Of a stretch of 64,000 bases of DNA, positions 1-9,829 are shown in pieces. The DNA is from Lobosporangium transversale (taxonomy: Eukaryota > Mortierellomycota > Mortierellomycetes > Mortierellales > Mortierellaceae). The position numbers and the translations under genes are program-made. The notes under the pieces are model-generated. The model saw nothing but the letters and a program-made list of their open reading frames with translations. It searched no databases and was not told the origin of the DNA. Where the stretch lies: the NCBI RefSeq assembly GCF_002105155.1, contig NW_019029005.1, forward strand, positions 62,001 through 126,000, read 5' to 3'. Position 1 is the first letter of the stretch. Every line of letters starts with the position of its first letter.

Positions 1-38
1 TTTTTTTTTTTGGATGATGAATGGTCTACACTTACTCT

Positions 39-645
39 ATGGACAGTGGAGTCACCGCAGCTGATTTAGCACTAGCGCAAAGTGTTGCTGCAATCGAGTT
101 AACAGAGGCTGAAAACAGGATGATCAGGTCTTTAAACGACTGTGTTTCTCGATTGAGCAAATGATCTGTGAGGCTAAGCAGGCTTTAGACCAAGCGACAA
201 AATCCACTGGTATGCGAGTTTTTCGCTTTATGAAGTGTGTAAGTTATAGAATACATATATATCCCATCATCAATCAATTCAACCATGTTCTTAAAATGCT
301 ATTAATTATAAATCTGACGAAATTTTATTTATTTATTTCTAACTCTTCCATTGCGATGATACCTCAACCTATCTTTTACATAGATGAGAAGGAATCGCTG
401 AAACAGAAGAAAGTATTAGAGACGATGCTGAAGATCAAGATGACGACGATACTCAATCTGTAGATCAGGATCAAGAGGAGCACGGAACGAGCAATAGATA
501 TTCAATAGAGGCCACGAGGCAATATGAAGATAGCACAGGTCAGAAATTACAAAACAGCAATCCTAATGGCGAAAATAACAGGTCCTCATTAGCATCCCCT
601 CTCAGTAACAGTATGAATCCACTACCACTATGGAACCGCCTCTGA
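39..645 (+). CDS. 3' part of an unrecognised acidic protein
   Basis: Two exons can be read. The first, to about 209, encodes a helical stretch with DLALAQSVAAIELTEAENR and then CEAKQALDQATKSTG; the two pieces lie in different frames, so a one-base indel sits near 140-160. A donor (GTATGC at 210) and an acceptor (TAG before 384) bound an intron of about 174 nt. The last exon is acidic and polar (runs of Asp, then DTQSVDQDQEEHGTS) and ends at a stop at 643-645 after PLPLWNRL; another frameshift lies near 410. The true start is unknown and may lie before the window. I do not recognise the family. The fit of splice sites to biased codon content argues that it is a real gene end. Confidence 0.5.
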
Positions 646-962
646 CCATGGTGACATGAGAGAACTAGTACAATCTTTTCCGTCTTTCTTACTTTCCAAT
701 ATTATGTATTGCCTATGTTTATACTCTCTTTATTTCTAAAGAAAAAGAAAAATACCCAGGAACATATAGCGCACCATCATAGTTACAGTTTTGTTTTAAT
801 TTAGTCAGCATCAGAAGGAAAAATATATATAGTTTATTAAAACGTCTGATAAGATTAAAAATTTTTAATAGGATGATAATGCAGGTGTGCTGATGCAGAA
901 TTTTCTTTTTTTTTTTTTAGCATGTATATATATAACCGTTATTGATGCCTTGTTTGATTTCC
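646..962. other. Spacer between two convergent genes
   Basis: AT-rich spacer between the convergent stops at 645 and 963. It holds an AAGAAAAAGAAAAATA stretch near 740 and a T run at 905-919. No coding potential seen. Confidence 0.6.
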
Positions 963-2032
963 TTAATATCCAAAACCAAGGCCTACACTCTTGCCCTTCT
1001 TCATCTGCTGTCGGATCTTGAGACCTTCTCGGAATTGTTTTTCTAGATCCCTATTCACTTGTCGGCCTACCATACTATCGATTGCAGAGTCCGCATTGGT
1101 ATGTTGGCTCGAATTAGCAAATGAGCCCAATGATCCGAACAATCCACCACCTGTTTTGTAGTCTTAGTTGAGGTGGTAAAAGGAGATAAAGATGGTGATG
1201 AACTTCCTTCAGAAGTACTCACGGCTTTTTCGCACCGAGAAGACGCAAGAATTTGTTTGTTTGCTTTTCATCACCCAAATCAGCTTGGCTCCAATCGTTC
1301 CAGCGTTTTTGTCCGACAGATACTTCTGATTCTGGCACAGAAATAGAAGTAGAAGTAGAGGTAGAGACAGAAGCAGAAGGCGATGATTCCTTTGCTTTGT
1401 TTTCTTCCTTATTGTCCTTCTTTTCCTTCTTCTCCTTCTTTTCTTCCTTTCCTTCTTTTCCTTCTTTTCTGATTTTTCCTTCTTCTGCTTATTCTCCTTC
1501 TTGGCCTCGTTGTCCTTCTTCTCCTTCTTGTCAGCTTTCTCTTCTCCTTCTTGTCAGCTTTGTCTTTCTTCTCCTTCTTGCTAATTTTCTCCTTTCCCTC
1601 CTTGTCAGCTTTATCCTTCTTTTCTTTTTATCCTTGTTCTCCTCCTTTTCAGTCTTATTAACCTTCAATTCTTCCTTGTTAGACCTGTCTTCTTCTTCTT
1701 TTTATCTTGCTTCTCGGATATGTCTCCTGTTACTTTTTTCTTTTCCTGCTCCTTCTTCTTTTCCTCCTTTTCTTCTTTTTCCTTCTTCTTTTCCTCCTTA
1801 TCCTTCTTGTCTTTGCTTTCCTTCTTTCTTTCTTTACTTTCTTTTCCTTGTTTTCCTTGTTTTCCTTGTTTTCCTTGTTTTCCTTCTTCTTCTCCTTCTC
1901 CTTCTCTTCTCCTTCTTCTTCTTCTTCTCCTTCTCCTCCTTCTCCTTCATTTCAGAATTGTCAGGCTTGATCTAGGCTCGTCCTTTCCCTTTTCCTTCTT
2001 TTCTTTAGAGCCTTCACCGGAGTGTCCTCCAT
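963..2032 (-). CDS. Lys-rich protein with C-terminal SMAP (small acidic protein-like) domain
   Basis: Read on the minus strand from an ATG at 2032 (MEDTPVKALKK) to a stop at 963. The N-terminal half is very rich in Lys and Glu (KKEKK, KADKKEKK, KEN repeats), followed by a Ser/Thr linker. A segment with KRWNDWSQADLGDE and NKFLRLLGAKK matches the SMAP domain signature (Trp, acidic helix, then KFLRL-G-KK). The tail NRDLEKQFREGLKIRQQMKK ends in GLGFGY, also typical of the end of this domain. The family occurs in animals, plants and fungi, and its function is poorly known. A GTGAGT after the domain could start a 70-nt intron, or the segment is coding with a frameshift. Several indels break the Lys-rich part. 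The plus-strand open frames here (Phe/Ser/Leu-rich) are shadows of this low-complexity region. Confidence 0.65.
1842..1885. repeat. 9-bp tandem repeat inside the Lys-rich gene
   Basis: About five copies of TTTTCCTTG; on the coding (minus) strand they encode a Lys-Glu-Asn repeat within the charged N-terminal region. Confidence 0.8.
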
Positions 2033-2327
2033 TTCTAATAGACAAAATAGAGAGAAGAAAAAGAAGAAAAAAAAAAAATCAAGTCATTGTCATAGTTAGT
2101 AGCTTTTAAAAATATACTTTATTTATTATCTTTATTTATATTTTCATTTCCAGTTTAAAATATTTATAAAGTCACCTGCTGCAGTGCGTTTCTTGCTCTT
2201 GTGCTCTGTCATGACTTTATTGATTTATAAAAAAAAAAAAAAAAAAAAAAAAAAGTAGAGGATGCTTTTTAATGAATGAGAAAAAGAAGCTCTTGGTGGT
2301 GGATAAAAACAACAGGGAGGGGGAAAG

Positions 2328-2359
<32 letters not shown>

Positions 2360-2984
2360 AAAGGGAGAGCAAAGCCACCGAAAAAACAATAATATACACA
2401 ACCCTCACAACACGCATCGTCCTACGACGATTCTATTTATACTTTTTACAATTAACATGATGGGAAGGAAAGACAAAAGGGGTCTCTCCTATCGTAAAGA
2501 GTCCTCATATCCTACCAGCATTCTTTACAGTTTTCTTACATAGTGCACAATATGTCACATATTATGCAACCAGTGTTTCACCAGTGGATCTTGCACTATG
2601 GTGTAGGATTTTTTTTTTTTTTTTCGATGCACCACTCAGAAAACCCTCACTGTCGGTGGTTTCTGCTATGGTGTACCAAGGGTGCACCGGATATTTCTGT
2701 TCTATATACATCATGCCGCTACTTAAAGATCAGCGTTGCACCGTACGTCAAGCCCATCGGTAAAAATAATATCTGACTGATGAAAAAAATGCACCGGTAT
2801 CACTTATGATACAGTATTGGAATGTTGCCACCATTTTACAAGTCGCAATTCTATTTAGTTTGCCATGTGTCAGGTTAATTTTCTTTTTTGAGACTTGGGA
2901 TAGCCTGCAGGGCTGCTTAATCAAAGGGAATTATCAAACAGATTCTCCAAGTACCACCCTCTACGCGCCATTTGTTGACATTGA
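2033..2984. other. Gene-free spacer with long A runs
   Basis: Contains A runs at about 2229-2254 and 2329-2357 and a T run near 2610. Between 2540 and 2800 the bases GTGCACC and close variants recur (for example near 2682 and 2734), which may be debris of a repeat, but I could not define ends. The open frames rich in Phe or Lys here only reflect the homopolymers. Confidence 0.5.
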
Positions 2985-3300
2985 TATTAATATCATGCGC
3001 AGCAGCTTTGAATTACATTCTCTGGGTCTTTCAGGAATCATCTCACATGCCGAGAGCTTCCTCGATAAAGAAGACCTCTTGAAGTGTATCTGTATCTCCA
3101 AAATCTTCAAAATGCACTTGAACAGCTTCATATGGAGAAGCATCGATATTTATAGACCGAACTATCCTACTGGCGAAGCTTTGCAGAAACAGATTGAGCA
3201 AAACATTAAGCTCTTTATATATATATATAAGAAAGAGAGTGACGCCTGTATAGCTCAATGGAGGTATAGATTCATTGTTTTGCCATGGTGCTTAATATAA
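2985..3300 (+). pseudogene. F-box-type protein fragment (first copy)
   Basis: The open frame encodes an F-box-like helix (IISHAESFLDKEDLLKCICI, then SK-F) followed by FIWRSIDIYRPNYPTGEALQ. It closely matches the fragment at 9569 in the same order (IL-IGSFLS-KD--SCLRISK, IWKSIDV, YPTGKALQ). F-box domains recruit substrates to SCF ubiquitin ligases through Skp1, and large, variable F-box families are common in Mucoromycota. Here only the beginning is present: no convincing start, no leucine-rich repeat region after about 3220, and the frame runs into an AT-repeat. It is best read as a truncated relic. Confidence 0.55.
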
Positions 3301-3834
3301 ACTTATATAAAGAGGCAGTGTTTACAACGCTCATAATAAATAAGAACAAGAATACGTCTGGAAGCCATAGTAAGAAGGAGATGCTTTCTTCGGGTGAGTG
3401 GCCTCCTTTGGTGAGGTAATAGCGGCGAATATACAAGGTGTTGATGAAGCATTTACAGCAGTCAACCACGCGTTTGAGTTGGTCTGATATTGTGATGCCT
3501 GTATTGCTGATCATTGTAGAGTGCTAGGTCAGCGCGTATCAAAGAGGCCTGTATGGCGTACTGAACCACAAGTCCAAGGAGCAAGGATTCGGAATGTAGA
3601 ATGCTACATATCAAATAGCGGGTCTTGGACATCTAAAGGGCATAGTGATGATAGAAGCAAGAGAAAATAAATGCTACCAATCTCATCTAAGTTTACATAA
3701 GCGTAAAGGCTTCGTTGCTGTTGCTTGTCTGAAATTGAGTTGACTAGTTTGATCCAAGAATGCGTGAATAGCAGATCCATGTTATAGTTTTTTAAGTTTT
3801 TTTTCTTGGCAAGCTGCATTAACAACTACAATAA
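3301..3834 (-). CDS. Unrecognised hydrophobic protein, broken reading frame
   Basis: On the minus strand a frame from about 3825 (KKKNLKNYNMDLLFTHSWIK and on to SIYFLLLLSS) can be joined by frameshifts near 3610 and 3510 to a downstream piece with DQLKRVVDCCKCFINTLYIR, RRYYL and a hydrophobic helix around LLWLPDVFLFLFIMSVVNTA. This could be a small membrane protein or the end of one. I do not recognise it. It lies next to the F-box relic in a decayed neighbourhood, so pseudogene status is equally possible. Confidence 0.3.
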
Positions 3835-4400
3835 TAAATAAACAAAATAAAAGTAAAGTCAAATAAAGGAAGAGAGGAAGAGCAACTCATTCTAGGGGAT
3901 TGTCGTTCTTTGCATGACCGACGGAGAAGAAGAGGATCTGCGCGATTGATTTTTCTTCATGGATATACAAACCCACAGTGTCGGTCCGATAAACCTCAAA
4001 CCTCAGAGCTGAATTTTGATCCGCCGGACTTGTAGATTTTCTTGGCATGCCAAGAAAAAATAGAAAAAAAGTTCGCTGTCACACAGATCATGCTAATAAT
4101 GATAGAGCACCAGCGTCAATTAGAAAAACTTTTTACTTTGAAATGTATTGAAATCTGAATCGAAATGACAAAGAGCCGAAAAATAAAATTTCTTGGCACA
4201 GCCATTTTTTATTTCAGCCAAGCAAAAAAGAACCGACGATAACCCTAAATGGCCACATGCCATCCGCACGAGTACACTCTTTTCACCGGGATCAAGATCT
4301 CCCTCAGAAACGCTAATTGCGCGTGGGCCATCGTCATTCTTGGCTTGAGCTTTTCCCACATTATCACTTTCGGTTTTGGTTCTTAATTGGTTTTCATAAT
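3835..4400. other. Spacer without recognisable genes
   Basis: No supported gene. A minus-strand open frame of about 98 codons crosses 4120-4416 but shows no motif and runs through the upstream region of the next gene. Confidence 0.5.
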
Positions 4401-4660
4401 ATATATAAAGACACAAGATCCTCCCTCCGCTTCCATAAAAAAATTAGTTTATCATCATCATCATCAATAACAGAGAACAGTACAAAGACGCCTCTTTTAA
4501 ACTAGTCAGCAAATTCACTCCAACGCACAAACCATTCTTTTAACTTCATTCGTGTGTTACCTTTCCCTTAAACTATATTCCTCGAAAGCCTCCTTACTGA
4601 ACACTCTCTTTTTCACCCATCTTTCTTCACCCTCCTCCTTTCCATTCTTAATAAACAATA
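4401..4660 (+). promoter_or_regulatory. Promoter and pyrimidine-rich leader of the Cys-rich gene
   Basis: A TATA-like ATATATAAAG lies at 4401-4410. The last 130 bases before the ATG at 4661 are C/T-rich on the coding strand (TTCTTCACCCTCCTCCTTTCC), ending in AATAAACAATA directly before the start. The same layout precedes five other genes in the window. Confidence 0.45.
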
Positions 4661-5318
4661 ATGCAATCAACGTTGACGAAACCATGCATCGCCCAGGGAC
4701 ACCGTGAGTGTGTCCGGGGTTTCCACACAGAGGACTGCCACAAGTGCACTCGTGGATCGGTACCTTGCGTCATGTGCCATCCAAGCCTACCCTCAAGGGA
4801 CTCATCATCCTGCAATTCTGCTTTGAAGGTCGTAGGGAATGTAATGAATGCTTTGGGCTGGGTCACACCCGACGCATTTGTCAACCCTGCATCAAGGAAC
4901 ATTATCGCGGCCGGACCCCAAAGGCCAAGGCTGTGAAAAAAGTCAAGAGTCAGCTAGAGTTTGCACAGGAACAGTTCTCAAAGAGTGTGGATTCTCTCAC
5001 TAACGTCATTACTTCTACCACAAACTCGCTTGATGAAGTCATTGGGACTTTCAAATGGGGAAATAAGAGCGAACCGGATGTATCATCCCATGGTCTTGCT
5101 GCTACAACGACAACTACTGCAGACAATGAGAATGCTTCCACCCCAACAACTATCTCTCCTCGACCTTCTGTTTCATCTTCATCATCAGTATTCACTTCTA
5201 TTATCAAGCGAGGCAGGAATAATTTACTGGAAGTCTTGATGATGGTAGCAAGACACACCGTCGCAAGTGGTCATGGTCTTCCTTTACGAGCATGCCTAAC
5301 ACCTCCACCGCAGCATGA
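4661..5318 (+). CDS. Cys-rich putative zinc-binding protein (short paralogue)
   Basis: Start chosen at the ATG that ends the pyrimidine-rich leader. The N-terminus carries KPC, HRECVRGF, CHKCTRG and CVMC; a second Cys cluster follows with GRRECNECFGLGHTRRIC and QPC. The second cluster is in the next frame; one T missing at about 4815 (CAATTCTG) would restore a CNFC motif that matches the paralogue at 17029. A basic helix (TPKAKAVKKVKSQLEFAQEQ) and a Thr/Ser-rich linker come next. The C-terminus, after another one-base shift near 5230, reads SKTHRRKWSWSS and ends NTSTAA at 5318. The spacing of Cys pairs suggests zinc binding and the CFGLG core recalls DnaJ-type CxxCxGxG knuckles, but no known family is matched with confidence. 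Function unknown. Confidence 0.6.
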
Positions 5319-6057
5319 ATAAGGAGCAAACAACCAAACAAACAAGCAAACAAAAAAGATCCTTTCGATTCCTCCCCACTTGTATATTAGTTTCATCTTA
5401 TAGCATTCACACGACTTCATATTTCTTTGTTAAAATATTCCGCTTATGATACTCCTTCTTCTTTGCAATGATAACGAATAACGAAATTAAAGAGACATTA
5501 ATTTTTTCCATCTTAATCTTCCGTACTCACTTCCCCCCCCCCCTGGATCCCTTCCCACACCCCTTTCTGTAACCATTCCTTTTGATCCATCGAATGGATA
5601 AGATTGTCGAATTATGATTTGATTGCATATTAATATTTTTGAAATTATAGTTGTTATGCAATTTTGTTGAGGATAACGCACGATTCAGGGCAACATGCAG
5701 TAGATCCATTTCCTTCGAACGTCCATGTGCATGTAGTGGAAGTAGAAGCACGACACAGCTATTACGTGCATGAGCCAAATGAATATAATCTATACAAACA
5801 TTGAGATATACAAAACAACATTACATACTCTTGTAAATTTGATTTCCCCCTGATATCCGTTTATTATGCAAAATAAAACTCATGCATGAACCATGTAATC
5901 CATGCGTTACGAAATATTATTCTGTTTAGAATTGAAAAGGTTGAAAAGTCGTCCAAACATTGGTGCACAAGATCTCAGGGGCGAAGCATAAGGCAAAGAA
6001 GCGCCCTTTTTCTTTTAGTTTGGATAATTTGTACAACTTGATTGATTCCTTTGAAGG

Positions 6058-6097
<40 letters not shown>

Positions 6098-7255
6098 CGA
6101 ATTAGACAGAATAGAGGATAGAATGGTCGCCTCGATAATCCAAACGGCCCAGGCGCATAGTATAAAAAAAAAAAAAAAATCCTGCAAATATTGCAAACAA
6201 TGCAAACAACACTAACAATTACAATATCATCAATCAATAACATAGACGCACCCACCACCCTGTTTTGTGGCTCAAACAGTCTTGCCATCACTTTCTCTTC
6301 TCTTCTCTCTCTTCTACATCACCTTTCTCTCTCTCTCTCTCTCTCTCCTCTGCCTCTTTCATTCAAATGCTTTTATTCCTTTATCCTTTGTCTCATTTCC
6401 TTTCATTAACTGATCACTCAACACAGCACATCAATTTGAATATTCTTTTATTTATTCAGCTTTGCTCTCATATTCTTCCTCAATCTGTTCACTAATAGTC
6501 TACAGGGGCCTTTTTCTTTCTTTCTTTTTCTTTCACTTTCAGGTATTGTACAAGGTCAAGTTTGAAGTATTAACGTATTAATCCAGTGAACAGCAGTCAT
6601 GACCCTTCATTGCTAGATCTAAGCTTCATTTGTACACTGTTATATGTACTACAAAAAAAAAAAAAAAAAAAAAAAAATCCAAATGAAGAGTAGGTTAACC
6701 ATGAAATGGATGTATAATACGCAAAGAAGAAGAAAAAGGAAAAAAAAAAAAATTTCTCATCATTTTCCTTTCCTTTCACCCTTTTTCTTCATAGTCATGG
6801 GTTTATTGCCAGTGGAGAGGAAAGAGTGTTGACAAGGTCGCTAATTGGATATCCATCTTCAAATTTGTTTTCATTCATGCAGTGCAACATTGATATAAAG
6901 AACTTTATAACAATAAATATGTACATGTATATATATATTACATGTCCCTTCCACCCCACAATACCACAAAATAATAAAAAAGAGCAGGGTGTCTGTATAA
7001 TAAGATGTAGAAAGAATTGGTGTTTGTAAAAAAGGTTTGCTTTTTCTGCTTTTTCTGCTCTTCTGGTGCATGCCCTTTTTTAGGATTTATTGTTTTGATC
7101 TGTGTGTCCGAATGCACAGGACATCCAACATGTGGACATCTTTTGTTTTCAAGGCGTCTTTTCCCCTTGCAGAGAGTTTGAATGGCTCAGTAGAACATCC
7201 ACTAACCACTTATAAATACTTCTTTATACTTTATATCCTAAATAGGTCTACCCAA
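5319..7255. other. Long spacer with an A38 run and an orphan pyrimidine-rich tract
   Basis: No supported gene in about 1.9 kb. It contains A38 at 6058-6095, A-rich runs near 6162, 6654 and 6740, and a strongly C/T-rich plus-strand block at 6292-6540 (with a CT repeat near 6327-6347). That block looks like the gene leaders elsewhere in the window but is not followed by an open frame. The long Phe or Lys frames here are homopolymer artefacts. Confidence 0.5.
6058..6095. repeat. A38 homopolymer
   Basis: An uninterrupted A run, one of the two longest in the window, in intergenic DNA. Confidence 0.9.
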
Positions 7256-7543
7256 ATCGATCTTCCTCTCCTCATCCCACTCCTCCTTTCTGTGCCCTTT
7301 TGTCCTTTTTGTCCCTTTATCCTTTTTGTTCCTTTAGCATTCTTCACCCCCCTCCTTCCCCTCACTTCACGACCCGGTTTTTTAAAACACTTTGTGTTTC
7401 CTCTTTCTCGGGTCGGATGATCCCATTCCTTCAGCAACAACGACAACAATAACGACAATAACAATAGCAGCAATAATAAGTTTCATCCAACAATCTCATT
7501 CAGTTGTTTCCTCTTCATTCATCATCTCATTCGTGTCATAACA
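7256..7543 (+). promoter_or_regulatory. Pyrimidine-rich leader of the polytopic membrane protein gene
   Basis: C/T-rich coding-strand sequence (CTTCCTCTCCTCATCCCACT and similar), followed by an AACAACGACAACAATAACGA stretch near 7434 and then ACAATG at the start codon. Confidence 0.4.
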
Positions 7544-9034
7544 ATGTTCAGACCAGATGTCGAAGGTACCACCTTATTTCGAAACCATCAAAAATTCAGC
7601 AGTCTCTATGCATGGCACACGCGCGCATTTACGGCTTGTACGGATGTAACTAAACTAAAAGTAACTTTTTTTTTTTTTTTTCTGTCCTTTTGATTGGGCC
7701 TATAGAGTCGGTTTCACTTTTCATATCCTTGGCATGTATCTCAGTCATGTCCTTACTCTTTGGTCGCAAGACCTCTGGGACACGATAGGAACCATCAACT
7801 ATGCACGAGGGCTCGTCATTTCTTTATACTTGGTCTCCTGGGCCTTTTCTTTCGTCGCCACTATGCTGACTCAGACCAACAACTTTAATACCATATCCTG
7901 CAGTATGTCCATCCTCTCTTGTATCGTCCTCTATGCTCTGTCCAAGATTATCATCTACCTCTTCTTGATGGAAAAGGTCTACGTCGTCACTGCTGTGGGT
8001 TCTACACGAAAAGACTTTCCAGTAAGCAGAGATTACCGAAAGAAAAGAAATATCATGGCCAAGGATATAAGTACCAATAATGAACAACGAACGCGCCATC
8101 GTATTCGCACATGTATTAATCATAGCTCTTCTTCCATTTAATTCACCATTCACTTTATAGCTATACAGAATCAATATGGTCTTGATGCTACCATTCGTAG
8201 GGATTCTGGCCCTGATGTTCATTTATAGAGTGTCCAAGGTCAACGAGGTGACAGGGATCTGTCAAATTGGTTTGAAACTCGAAGCAACCCTTCCTTTAAT
8301 TCTTTACGACACCTCCTTTCTTCCTGGTTGACTGCCTTGTTTATTCGCCCCCTCATGAGCTCGACCTCCCTTCTTCAGGGCCCCTCCAAGGGCAAGCTTC
8401 GAGATGTGGCTCGGAGGACATTAATGGGATGTATCATTGCTTTGGTCCTTAGTTCCGCAAACGTCTTTACCTTGGTCTACTTCAAAGGAGAAGAAAGAGG
8501 CTTAATTTGCTTGGCCTCTTGTACCTTGGACGTTACCTTGAACGCCATCACCATCCATTGGGTCACCTCCCGTGGAGGTGGGCGCTATGCTGGAACCGCA
8601 AGATCAAGAGATCGGCGGGTGGTGAGCGGGCTACCTGGTATACATAGCTATACTGGTGCTGGTCCTGGTACGTACCGTTACTCTGTAAACGAGAAACAGG
8701 TCGCACCTTTAGATTCACATTTATCTATCACAGTCGAGTCATACGTGGAAGAGTATCACCAAATGCACTATAGCAGCAATAACAACAGCAACAACACTAA
8801 TAGCAACAGCGTCAGCAAAATCAATGGCGTAGGAAGCAAAAGCGATAGTGGCGGTGCTGGTGGTGCCAGTAACAGTAGCAGTGGTAGCGGCAGTGGTAGT
8901 GGTAGTGGTAGTGGTAGTGGTAGTGGTAGTGGTAGTGGTAGTGGTAGTGGTAGTGGTAGTGGCAGCAGCAATGCTAGTAGTAGTAATGCAATAGTGGTAA
9001 TGGCGGCGGTATTTCTAGCCAAACACATTCCTAA
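7544..9034 (+). CDS. Polytopic membrane protein with Ser-Gly-rich tail
   Basis: Exon 1 (7544-7565) starts MFRPDVE. An intron from GTACCA (7566) to CCTATAG (7705) joins to a first helix, SVSLFISLACISVMSLLFGR. A frameshift near 7770 then gives INYARGLVISLYLVSWAFSF, later a helix around MSILSCIVLYALSKIIIYLF with EKVYVV. After a second intron (about 8023-8160) come MVLMLPFVGILALMFIYRVS, then, across a shift near 8325, KLRDVARRTLMGCIIALVLS with a last helix and RGLICLASCTLDVTLNA and IHWVTS. At least six hydrophobic helices are visible. The order resembles a family of 6-7-helix proteins of unknown function in Mortierella-type fungi (from memory). The soluble tail carries Asn repeats and a Ser-Gly run, and probably ends SSQTHS at 9034 after a slip in the repeat; otherwise it runs to 9230. 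Confidence 0.6.
8890..8960 (+). repeat. 6-bp microsatellite (AGTGGT)n in coding sequence
   Basis: About eleven copies of a hexamer encoding Ser-Gly in the cytosolic or lumenal tail of the membrane protein. It creates the Pro-Leu shadow frame on the other strand. Confidence 0.85.
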
Positions 9035-9568
9035 CAGAAAACCTTGGAGAAAGACAGCAGACTCTAGTGTATTTGTATATCATAATTCGACCATTTCATG
9101 TAACATTAAAGGCTTTTTTTTTATTTTTTTCGAAAACTCCTGCGTCAAAGAAAAATTTTGCTTCAAAGGGCGATCTGGCAGTTGGTTTTGGAATAGTCGT
9201 AAATGCCTCTGTCCGGATAGCAGCCCCTAAAGCTGTCTACCTTTCGCAGCAGAATAGTATCCATTTTGGAGTACAGGCGGTGTTTATCACAGGATCGTAG
9301 CGTAAAGCTAACATTTGTTCTGTGTCATTTGATGATGGACAACGGGAATAAATTGAAAAAAAAAAAAAAAAAAAAAAAGCTTAGCCTTTCAAGAGATCGG
9401 AAATGACAGCTATTTTCTTTTAGAGATCTTTTTAAAGGCGCAGTCGCAACTGAGTTAACCAGAGTGAAAACTCGCTACTATTCATGGCTATAAATGGGCC
9501 TCGTTCAATATGTTCACCTTGTCGTAGCCAAAACTGTACTCCGTTATCGTCTCTTGGAACCATGAACG
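9035..9568. other. Spacer without a supported gene
   Basis: A T run near 9113 and an A run at 9357-9378. A plus-strand frame to 9300 includes KGDLAVGFGIVVNASVRIAA, which I cannot assign; it may be element debris. Confidence 0.45.
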
Positions 9569-9829
9569 GTGCAAAAATACCCTCCGGATCTTCCAGATAT
9601 CATCTTAAATATTGGCAGCTTCCTCAGCCGAAAAGATCCTGTGAGCTGTCTTCGCATCTCCAAGACCTTCCATGATACACTTGTCGGTTCCATATGGAAA
9701 AGCATCGATGTCAATAGCTTTAAGAGGTATCCTACTGGCAAAGCGTTACAGAACTACACGAAATATATTGAGAGCCTACGACACGGTAAAATATCCCCAG
9801 AAGATTACATATTGTTGAAGGGTGTCGAA
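9569..9829 (+). pseudogene. F-box-type protein fragment (second copy)
   Basis: Encodes PPDLPDIILNIGSFLSRKDP, then SCLRISKTFHDTL, IWKSIDV and YPTGKALQNYTKYIESLRHG. The Leu-Pro-x-Ile-Leu start and the Cys-Leu-x-Ser-Lys helix are typical of an F-box. It matches the copy at 2985 in order and wording. The same open frame continues without a stop to 9886 into sequence that fits the retroelement beginning at about 9830, so the F-box protein is cut off where the element starts. Loss of the leucine-rich part makes an active substrate adaptor unlikely. Confidence 0.55.

Noticed and set aside
1253-2109. Three overlapping plus-strand frames rich in Ser, Phe and Leu
   Set aside because: They are the reverse image of the Lys/Glu-rich coding region of the minus-strand SMAP-domain gene, and at least one lacks an ATG.
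3244-3275. tRNA-like start (GCCTGTATAGCTCAATGG)
   Set aside because: Resembles a tRNA 5' end, but no anticodon arm or T-loop (GTTCGA type) follows at the right distance. No convincing tRNA was found anywhere in the window.
4120-4416. Minus-strand frame of 98 codons
   Set aside because: No motif, overlaps the promoter of the 4661 gene, and shows no splice or start context.
8768-9028. Minus-strand Pro-Leu repeat frame
   Set aside because: Shadow of the Ser-Gly hexamer repeat in the plus-strand membrane protein.
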